Shown in pieces: positions 47,705 to 56,140 of a stretch of DNA of 64,000 nucleotides. Each line of letters starts with the position of its first letter. Position 1 is the stretch's first letter. The position numbers and the translations under genes were made by a program. The DNA lies in the NCBI GenBank assembly GCA_022559845.1, contig CM040128.1, positions 73,161,247 to 73,225,246 of the forward strand, written 5' to 3'. The notes beneath the pieces were generated by a model. It was not told the origin of the DNA. It worked only from the letters and a program-made list of their open reading frames with translations, and searched no databases. The DNA comes from Amorphophallus konjac. Taxonomy: Eukaryota > Streptophyta > Magnoliopsida > Alismatales > Araceae.

Positions 47705-47804
47705 NNNNNNNNNNNNNNNNNNNNNNNNNNNNNNNNNNNNNNNNNNNNNNNNNNNNNNNNNNNNNNNNNNNNNNNNNNNNNNNNNNNNNNNNNNNNNNNN
47801 NNNN
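47705..47804. other. Assembly gap (100 N)
   Basis: Exactly 100 N, a common placeholder for a gap of unknown size. It removes the 3' exons of the second antisense gene and the spacer before the first gene's promoter. Confidence 0.99.
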
Positions 47805-47890
47805 TGGGCCCGCTGAAACACAGAGCGAACGACAGTTAGAGGCCAAGTATCAAAAATCCAGGTCACAAAAAATGCATTGCATAAACTCAC

Positions 47891-50058
47891 CAGGATCTCC
47901 AACTCCTGTCGGATGGCCACCAACTGCCGTCTGGCGTCCGCCAACTGGGCCCGCAGGTCGGCGATCATGTTGTCACGAGCATCCTGCATTGCACATAAGT
48001 TATTGCCACATGCATATACATATAGAAAGAGTGAAGCATTATCATTTCACTTACCCCTGTCATACCACCAAGGAAGAGGCGGTTCCCATATGTAGCCCGG
48101 TACCGTCTCAGGTAATCAGTACTGTCCTGTACATGGGACACCACTGGGACCCCACCCTACTGCCAGTCCTGGTACTGTGCTGGGAAGCGCGTACGCCAGT
48201 CCACAAGCTTCGCCTTCCCCTTGGTCTTCCACTCGATGCGGGCCGGCTCTTCTACATCAACCCACTCCTGGGCTAGCCCCAACGTCCTCATAACCAGCCT
48301 CAGCCGAAGCGGCTCGATCTCGTTCAAGCAATGGACCCACACGTCCCGCCTGAAACGAGGAAGACCCGCTACAACCCAAGGCTGGCCAGCGTCGCCCATG
48401 CCCAGGTAGGGTCTCCACACCACCTGCATCACCATACATACATCATGTTAGTTACCATTCAGTCACATGCATAAACACAAAAAAATCATACGCATCATAC
48501 CATGGCCTCGGGATACTCGCTCAGCTCCCGACGAAGTGACGCCAGCTGGTAGCCGTGGGGTGCTGCAACCACGACCGGCCTCCACCGCCGCGCCAGAGGC
48601 ACGGCCCTCCTGTTCCCATTCCTAGCCCTCCCCATCGGGAAATAGTAATAGCTCCACACCTGCATCCATCATACATCATTAGTACAATAATTGCATATTT
48701 AACTGTGAAAATGCATAAATAAATTGTGTACCTGGAGAAAAGGTGCGAAGCCGCTGACTGTCGTCTCCTTCTCCGAAGTCTGGGAGAGATCAGCAATCAA
48801 ATGGGCAAGCAGAGCCGCTCCCCATGCGTAGTGTCCCACTCTGTCCAGATCCGCCAAGATCCCGAGGAAACGGCAGTGGATGCCATCCCCCTTCGTCCCC
48901 AGCAGAAGGCGGCCCAAGAAGAAGAAAAAAAACCTCCGGAGGTCTAGATCCACCAGCTCGCTCTCGCTCGGGTCCTGGGTGAAAGCTGCACGGGCATCTC
49001 CCTCCAGTCGTGCCAGAAACTCCGCTCCAGTCTCGCTAACCCGCTGGCGCGGGTCAACTAATCCGAGCGCCTCCATGATCTCCACTCGGCCAACTACCCT
49101 GCTGTCCCTGTCAGTCACGCTCGTCTCTAACCACAGCAGGTCCAGGGCACTCTCTCGGTAGTCGGGGTAGGTGACCCCGCTCACCGCCTCTCCGTCCACC
49201 AGTAGCCCGATGATCCGAGCCACGTCCTCTAGTGACGGCACCATGTGCCCCCAGGGCATCAGAAACACCCGACTCGGTGCGTGCCACCGCTCCCTCAATG
49301 CCTGGATAAGAGGAAGGTCGAGCCGGAAGGGCTCGATCCTAAGGAAAGCTCCAAAGCCCATGGCGTCCACACGCGCCCTCTGGAAGTCTGGCAGCCCACG
49401 GTATGCTGCCACCACTAGGGACCAGCTGATCCGTCCTTTCATCACGCCCTGCAAACCATAAAACCAATAAAAAATACATCAGCATCATGAATAATATTAA
49501 GCAATAACACTATATTCTACTTATTTATTTTATGTTAGCTTTAAAAAATTTTAGGTTTTTTATGGAGGCGTCCAGTACATTGGACGCCTCCTCTCTATTT
49601 TCCTTATTTTCTTTATAGAAAACCCAAAACAAAAAAAATATATTAATAATATATATATTTATGGAGGCGTCCCCGGTCCTGGACGCCTCCTTTTTTAAAT
49701 CCTATTTTATTATTAACGTAAATAAATAAATAAACAAAAAGAAAAAGAAAATGTGGAGGCGTCCAGGCCCCTGGACGCCTCCTTCCCTCACACCCGGCGT
49801 TCTCCACATAGCCTCTCGTCCGCCCTTTTAACCCAGTGAACCAATAGAATGGAGGTCTAAGGGGCTTACCGGATCGTGCTCGTCCTCTGCCGCGTCGCCA
49901 GCATCCACTGCAGCCTCCAAGGCCAAAGGAAGAGCCTCCTCACCCGCGGCAATCTCCTCCGCCGCAGCAGCCCCCTCGGCATCATCCCTCAGCCTCCTCG
50001 GACGACGAGCCCGTCGTTTCCGCTTCTCTGGACCCTGGCTCGATCCTCCTCGCTCCAT
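47891..50058 (-). pseudogene. Second antisense plant mobile domain gene of Tat2 (3' end in gap)
   Basis: Minus-strand exons 50058-49870, 49448-48732, 48659-48501, 48423-48055 and 47983-47891, each a multiple of three. Further exons fall in the gap. Exon 1 (63 codons) is basic then acidic, with KRKRRARRPRR as a likely nuclear signal. Exon 2 has the mobile-domain signature MPWGHMVPSLEDV and EAVSGVTYPDYRE. Exon 4 has WRPYLGMGDAGQPWV and EIEPLRLRLVMR. Exon 5 matches the 31-codon exon of the first gene. Donors include GTAAGC and GTAAGT; acceptors end GCAG. Intron 1 is 421 nt and holds three palindromes. One in-frame TAG lies at 48159-48157. Compared with the first gene there is an extra 77-nt intron after 48501. 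Confidence 0.85.
49564..49782. repeat. Three palindromes in intron 1 of the second antisense gene
   Basis: GGAGGCGTCCAG(n)TGGACGCCTCC-type inverted repeats at 49564-49591, 49663-49690 and 49755-49782, in A/T-rich spacers. They are the same motif as in the Tat LTR promoters. Confidence 0.92.
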
Positions 50059-50139
50059 TGGGACTAAGAATGGGTCGTCTGGGGTGACTGGGTCGTCAGA
50101 ATGAACAGTACAAATGAGCAGGGGGTGAGGCCCCCCCCC

Positions 50140-50150
50140 ATATATATAGG
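50140..50150 (-). promoter_or_regulatory. TATA box of the second Tat2 antisense gene
   Basis: CCTATATATAT on the minus strand, about 92 bp before the ATG at 50058. Five palindromes lie directly upstream. Confidence 0.7.
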
Positions 50151-50163
50151 ATCCACTTTAATT

Positions 50164-50445
50164 GGGGCGTCCAAGCGCCTGGACGCCCCCACCTTTTTAT
50201 TTTTTTTCAAAATTCAAAAATTTAGGGGCGTCCAGGCGCGTGGACGCCCCCAAAACAAAAAAACCAAAAAAAATAATAAATAAAAAGTTGGGGCGTCCAG
50301 GACCCTGGACGCCCCCAAAACAAAAAATCAAATAAAATAAAAAATAAAAATTAGGGGCGTCCAGGACCCTGGACGCCTCCAAAACAAAAAAACTTAAAAA
50401 AATCAAAAATAAAAAGTTGGGGCGTCCAGGCCCCTGGACGCCCCC
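50164..50445. repeat. Five palindromes upstream of the second antisense gene
   Basis: GGGGCGTCCAGG/CCTGGACGCCCC inverted repeats at 50164-50190, 50225-50251, 50289-50316, 50354-50380 and 50418-50445, spaced 61-65 bp. They begin 14 bp upstream of the minus-strand TATA box, mirroring the palindrome-TATA order in the LTR. Confidence 0.93.
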
Positions 50446-50605
50446 ATAATAAAAATAATAAATATATATATATATATAATAAAGTAAAAAACATAAGAGT
50501 ATGTATATAATCCAAACAAAACAAAAAAAATACAAAGAAAAAGAAAAACCACAAAAAAGATAATAATAATTAAGGGAACTGGTCCAAAACTGTCAAATGC
50601 CAGAT

Positions 50606-50611
50606 TTTATT
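50606..50611 (-). terminator. Poly(A) signal of the third Tat2 antisense gene
   Basis: AATAAA on the minus strand in the context GGAATAAAATC, 139 nt after the stop. The context resembles that of the first gene. Confidence 0.6.
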
Positions 50612-50749
50612 CCATCAGAAAAGCAGAGTGAACTACATCAGGGGCTTAGGCGCCTTAGGCCTTAACTTCCCCAGTTCGGTTACATAAGCCCTCCACAGCT
50701 CACATTCTTCCCCCACGTGCGCTAAGGCCTTTCCCGCGACACTTGTCTT

Positions 50750-52044
50750 CTAGGGTGCTTTGACGGCCTTCGCTTCCTTCGCATCCGCTTCAGTACCCAA
50801 CTCTCTCTTCTTCAAAGGAACGATGCCAGTCGATAGTGGGAACGAATGGCGTGGAATACCGACCTGGAGGCAGCATCGATGCGCGTTATAAAGGACAAAC
50901 TCGGTCGCGCCGATCAGTTGAAGATCAACTTCGGGGGAAGGCCTCATGAGGAGATCAAGCGAAAGCAAACATGTCGGAGCGCAAGTAAAGAAGCCTTGTG
51001 TCACGGTGCGGAAGTGAGACCGCCAGTCTTCACGTTTCTTCAGCCACAGAACGCGGTTCACTACAGTACCACCGAAGCCTAACACGTCGGCTATGTGATG
51101 AAGAGGGCTTTGTTGAAAGAGCTTCGAAGCAGTTGGCATTCCCTCGCGGTGGTCGAATTTGAAGTGCAAATCAAGCCAGCAACTCCGGACAAGTGCGCAA
51201 CCAAAAGGAGGCTTACCCATGCTCGAGGCGGTAAGGCCGCTGTAAAGATAGGCAAGGACGGCGGGTCCCACCCTCTTTCCACACCAGATCCCGCAGATGG
51301 CACTCAGTTGGTCTTCCTCCACCATGTTGTCGGTATAAGGAAATAAAGAGCACCCGCCAGATAAATGGTGAACCCCTTCATGATTCCCTCCAAATAGTCA
51401 TCGTCTGGTGACCCTCTCAGGGCGTCCATGACCCACTCCGCAAGCTTTTGGAGATCGATCCCCTTTTGAGTACGGACCTTTCTGGCTGCGTCGGGCGGCA
51501 TGAAGCTTCCAAGAACGCTTTCGGAAGTCACCCGTGTCAGCATCCGCATAGCCTTCACCTTCCCGTCACTCTTGAATTTCTTCAATCCGAGCAGAAGTTC
51601 CACCTCCTCGAGGAGGATGGTCACCTCGAAGGTCGGGAAGATAAAAGTATGGGTCTGGGGATGCCAGATCTCCACTAGTGCGCCCATAGCCGCCCAGTCC
51701 ATACGAATCTTCTCATAGTGTTTGGCGTGAATAAGGAGCCCCTGCAGATGCCACTTCGAGAGTATGGCCCTCATGCCGATGGAGATGTTGGAAGTTAGCT
51801 TTGAAAGCCATGGCAGTTTGGAAAACTTCCTCGGGCCTGGGAAGAGTGGATATGGCTGGAAGAGAAAAGAAAGAAGGAGAAAGGAAGGTAGTAAGAAAAA
51901 GGTTCACGTGGAGAAATTTGAAAAGAATCAGCTTACCATATGCGACATGATCGTCCCACTCAAATGACCCTCGAGGTCGGAGAGTCGCCTGATCTCGCTG
52001 CTAGGCCTGCTCCTCTTCATAACGCGGGAAGACTCTCCTTCCAT
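50750..52044 (-). pseudogene. Third antisense gene of Tat2, DUF7745/mobile-domain-like
   Basis: Exon 1 at 52044-51937 encodes 36 codons (MEGESSRVMKRSRPSSEIRR then LSDLEGHLS) that clearly match exon 1 of the first antisense gene. The GTAAGC intron (51936-51856) ends in TTCCAG. Exon 2 from 51855 reads RKFSKLPWLSKLTSN, then IWHPQTHTFIFPTFEVTILL and EEVELLLGLKK, like DUF7745 or mobile-domain fronts. A 1-bp shift near 51320 moves it to the frame that ends at 50750 with GKRVGPAVLAYLYSGL and a PRHSFPLSTGIVPL end. Apart from exon 1 the protein is not close to the other two. Family call by pattern only. Confidence 0.7.
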
Positions 52045-52130
52045 CCTGAAAATCTCTAGATTCTCCTCTCTTTCCTCTCCTGAGCTTCCAAAACCCACCT
52101 TGGTGCATTTGAATGAACTAGCCTAAGGGG

Positions 52131-52140
52131 AGTTCTTATA
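52131..52140 (-). promoter_or_regulatory. TATA box of the third Tat2 antisense gene
   Basis: TATAAGAACT on the minus strand, about 96 bp before the ATG at 52044, the same spacing as in the other antisense genes. Confidence 0.6.
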
Positions 52141-52144
52141 GGAA

Positions 52145-53228
52145 GGGAAGATCGCTACAGGACGGAACATGTCACATCAGTGGTCATTGTCAAGATTTTG
52201 TCTGGATCTCCTTTGTACTATGGTGCGATTCTGCTATGATTCTGCTACTTTCTGAAGTTGCTAACCTTTGCTAGTCTGTGCAGCTTTTACTAACGGACGC
52301 CTTTGTCCTATCTCCTGTCCCACCTTTCAAAGGTTGGTCCCACCATGTCATGCATCATAGTATATGATACTTACGCTACTAGAACATGTCAAGGACCTTG
52401 CGGCCCGAACGAATCCGGGATTTGAGTTCCCCTTCAACAAAAACAGTGATGATCCCGAAGAAATTGGGTTGTACGGATAGGCCGTTAACTTGTGGTAGCA
52501 TGGGGACGACGGTTCCATTCAGTGAGTTGGTGCGCGGATAAACGGGCCCCAGCCCAGTGTCGGCTCACCGGATCGGTATCATGACCCGTTCTTAACAAGT
52601 TGACAATATTATCCTTGGCTATTTTCTATTTTAGTTTATTTTAAATTTTTCTTTAAGCCCAGCATGCATTCACATATGACTTTGATTTATTGCGGAAGAT
52701 CATTCAAGTGATTCGATTGCGAAAGCCGCTGTGCTTCAATTCTTACAAATATGAGATATTCCGCTCCGAATAAAATACTGAATTTCCTTGACACGGCCTT
52801 ACGCTGCTCTTCCAAAGGAGACTCTTGTTTGGACAGACCCTCAGATATTCCTTTACTTTTTACCTTGTTTGACCCACCTTGGCCGCGGCACTTCCACATT
52901 GGCTGGTAACCGCTCCCCAAAGGTGAAACCTCCGGTTTATGACCCAGGTACTTCCACACCGAGAAGTTGGTCTCTTCTTTGTGCCTGAGCGCACATCTCA
53001 CCCTCCCTTATTTGATCTCGGTCCAAGCAATCGTCAAGATTTGAAAGACCTTCTTCAAAGGTTGTCTCATTGAAACTCCAGGAAAAATTCTAGACAGTAA
53101 CGTCAAAAGCGTGTCTCATCACACCTTGGCATCAACTTATCAGTCCGCTCCCACTTCATTTCACTCCACTTCGATACCATTCCACTACGTGTCGCTCCCT
53201 TGCAAAGCAGACGCCAAGGCGGGGCAGC
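52145..53228. other. Non-coding 3' end of Tat2
   Basis: Matches 26620-27682 of Tat1 with substitutions. No gene is supported. AAGGCGGGGCAG precedes the LTR as a weak polypurine tract. Confidence 0.7.
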
Positions 53229-55312
53229 TGTAGACACGCCATTCCTGACGTCTCCTGAGAAAGTCTCATATTACTATACAACGCCCCGCAACGGCTTACG
53301 CGTTTTGAATCACTTGAGTGCTTCTTTTTCTTGAGTCTTCTTCCGCCCTTTTCGGCATCCGGAATCGTCTCGTCACGGCATTCGGACGGCATCAACACCA
53401 GTCAGACGCGTTAGGAGTTCCGGAACCAAGAAGGGTGTCTGCCGGGCGACAGCCGACTGAGGACCCGGGTGGGTCTTAATGGGGGCGTCCAGGCCCCTGG
53501 ACGCCCCCATTCTTTAAATTTATTTTATTTTTATTTTTATTTTTTTAAAGCCCAAAAATAAATAAAAAAATATATATTAATGGAGACGTTCAGGCCTCTG
53601 GACGCCTCCATAAAAACAAATCTAAAAAATGTGTAAAGTGCCAGTTGGCATAAAAGACAAAAAATAATTAAAAAAATACATATTAATGGAGGCGTCCAGG
53701 CCCCTGGACGCCTCCATAAAAACAAACATAAAAAATTAAAATGCCAGCCTTGGCATGAAAGACAAAACAATAAAAATAAAAATAATATATTTTTGGAGGC
53801 GTCCAGGCCCCTGGACGCCTCCATCAACTCTCTCACGGGCGCCGGCCACCGAACGACGGTTTGTCGTGTGTGAAAAAATACAAATTATGGAGACGTCCAG
53901 CCACCTAGACGCGCCCATTTCTGAATCACGAGGCGCCGCTCACAAAACCACGCGTTGTGCCAAACCGCGTGCGGCCGCCAGCAGTATTCGGTGGACCTGT
54001 TAGAGGCGTCCGGGACCCTGGACGCCCCCACAAAAATATTCTGAAAAATTTAATAAAAATAGAATAAAATATTAGTTCGGCCCTGATGGAGGTGTCCAGG
54101 GTCCTGGATGCCTCCACCCTCCGGAGCCCTATAAATAGAGGCCCACCCCCTCAGTTCTGGGGGAGCTTCAAAGAGATCCGATAGGCTGCCGGAGCCCAGA
54201 GGCTACCGGAGTCATTTTCTAACCCGTGGGGTCTTTTGTAGGTGGAGGTTCTGCCGGCTTCTCGGGTGCCCACGCTCGCGAGAGGAAGGTCGTCTTCATC
54301 CACCGCGCTTCCACGCCATCCCTACGCTGCCGGAGCTCCGCCGGATTTCACCATCGGCACATCCAATAAGCCAATCCTTTCCTTTTCTTCTTAGTTCTTT
54401 TACATTCATCATCTCGCATCATCTACCCCCTTCATAAGGGCGCCTCTTCTTATATACTTCTTGCATCCATCATCTCATTTTCCTCCTACTCGAGTCCGAG
54501 AGGGGTTTAAAAGACAACACCAACCAGGTGTGTGTCTTACCATCATTTCGTTATTTTTATCGCAAGGGATTGATACTACACTGCCATTTCCTAATTCTGT
54601 TTATCTATTATCTGTTATTTTACAAGGGTAACTGAAGAAAGCCCTCTCAGTCGGCCGGCCGAAGGGGGAGGAAGAAGCAACCCGCCACTTCCTGCTAGTG
54701 AGGTAGGCGCGATCATTTTCTTATTTTGGGGTCTTTGGCCCCTGACGATCACATCATATTCTCGAGGCTGCGGCGAGTCACTTCCCCAATGGCCGTTTAA
54801 ATTCCCGTTCTTATATTCTCTTTATATTCTGTTATATTCTTATCTGCTCATATTCTCGAGGCCGCGGCGAGTCACTTCCCCAATGGCCGTTTAAATTCCC
54901 GTTCTTATATTCTCTTTATATTTTATTATATTCTTATCTATTCATATTCTCGAGGCCGCGGCGAGTCACTTCCCCAATGGCCGTTTAAATTCCCGTTCTT
55001 TATATATTCTGTTATATTCTTATCTGCTCATATTCTCGAGGCCGCGGCGAGTCACTTCCCCAATGGCCGTTTCAATTCTTGCTATTTGATTTCTGCACCA
55101 TTCCTGTCCCCCCGAGGCCGCGGCGAGTCACTTCCCACTATGGCCGTTTAACCCCCATATCTTGCTATATTACATTTGTCCCGCTCGCCCTGCCGGAGCA
55201 ATCTCCCATGGTGGCCCCTTCTCTTTTCTCTTATTTCTGTGTTGCAGCAAACAAGAGGAGCCCGCGCACTCTGCGTCTTCTTCGCTCCTCGAACCGCGTG
55301 ACGTCGCTCACA
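53229..55312 (+). repeat. Chimeric Tat LTR, Tat2 front and Tat1 end
   Basis: From 53229 to 54562 it follows the Tat2 LTR (start TGTAGACACGCCATTCC; AGACAACACC and CTTACCATCATTTCG near 54510-54550). From 54568 it follows Tat1 (GGGATTGATACTACACTGCC, AACTGAAGAAAG) where Tat2 reads GGATTTGAATAC and ACCCAAGGAAAG. It ends GCTCACA at 55312, followed by the Tat1 target duplication CATCT. It carries seven palindromes (53482-54115), a TATA box (54129-54138) and four to five 94-bp units. Confidence 0.9.
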
Positions 55313-55317
55313 CATCT
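55313..55317. other. Target site duplication CATCT of Tat1 (right end of complex)
   Basis: Pairs with 31665-31669. After it the Copia LTR resumes with GTCTAGTTTTCATC. Confidence 0.9.
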
Positions 55318-56066
55318 GTCTAGTTTTCATCTCTATAATTTGTTTAGAGGGTCATAGCATAAATGTGTTTTTGGTTCATAAACATTTGAGATAATGCTTT
55401 GTGTGGGTGTTCGGAGAAAGGGGTCGCCGAGTGTGTGTGTTGATTTATGTGCGTCGATTTATGCGGAGTATATCCGCGTGTGTGGTTGGGTGTAACCAGG
55501 GGTGTGTTCTCCGTGTGTTGGTTGGGGGTTTACTATCGTGTGGTTGTGTAGGTATTGTCCTACGTGTGTGTGGACGGAGCTGTGTCTCCGTGTGAGGTAT
55601 TTTGTTCGGGGTGTGTTCCCCAACGTTGTGTGTGTGTGTGTGTGTGTGTGTGCTGTTGTGGCAGTAGCTTGAGGCAAGGCCTCGTGTGTGTGTGGTTTGC
55701 TGCGAAAGCAGCATGTGTGTTTTTGGGGTTCGTCCCCGTGTTGCTACTTTTGTAGTGTGTAGTAAAGCCTCACCGGTTTGGTGAGGGGTGGACGTAGGGA
55801 GCCCGTCGTGGTCCCGAACCACCTTAAAAATCCTCGTGTCTTGTGGTTTGTTTCTTGTGATTGTGTGTTCTCTATCCTATCTGTTTGTGCAATCGTGTGA
55901 GCTCGGTGAGATTGAGTGAATCTAGTTTAAACATGTTTAGATTGAATTACTCAATCTTGTATATTCCGCTGTGTGCTAGTTGTGTTTTTAATTGGACATA
56001 GTTTTTAGTAAAAGGATCTATTCACCCCCCCTCTAGATCCGTGTTCCTGCACTATGGGACCCAACA
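55318..56066 (+). repeat. Sirevirus-like left LTR, 3' part
   Basis: Continues the LTR interrupted at 31669 and ends CCCAACA, the inverted complement of the right LTR start TGTTG. It matches 63618-64000. ORFs in the TG-rich part (such as 55401-55595) are spurious. Confidence 0.9.
55627..55652. repeat. (TG)13 microsatellite in the left Copia LTR
   Basis: Thirteen TG units, with 32 at the equivalent place of the right LTR. Confidence 0.95.
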
Positions 56067-56068
56067 AT

Positions 56069-56080
56069 TGGTATCAGAGC
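56069..56080 (+). other. Primer binding site of the Copia element, initiator-Met tRNA
   Basis: TGGTATCAGAGC two bases after the LTR end. Confidence 0.92.
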
Positions 56081-56140
56081 GAGGCTCTATTGTCCCTAGA
56101 TCTTGCGATCTACTGAGTGATCCCAGTGCATTCCACAATC

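Larger units (their letters stand above)
32507..54562 (+). mobile_element. Tat-lineage Ty3 element Tat2 with antisense gene cassette
   Basis: Left LTR 32507-34487, leader, gag-protease, G-patch, RT, RNase H, archaeal-type RNase H, integrase, then a 10-kb 3' region with three antisense genes, then an LTR that is Tat2-type from 53229 to 54562 and Tat1-type after. The second RNase H after the first defines the Tat lineage (Ogre, Retand and relatives), and about 20 kb is in the Ogre size range. All sense coding parts carry breaks, so the copy is dead, but each domain keeps its catalytic motifs. A 100-N gap lies at 47705-47804. Confidence 0.9.

Noticed and set aside
55401..55755. Cys/Val-rich ORFs and His/Thr-repeat ORFs in the Copia LTR
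   Set aside because: They come from TG/AC-rich LTR sequence and are repeated at 63633-63923; there is no coding evidence.
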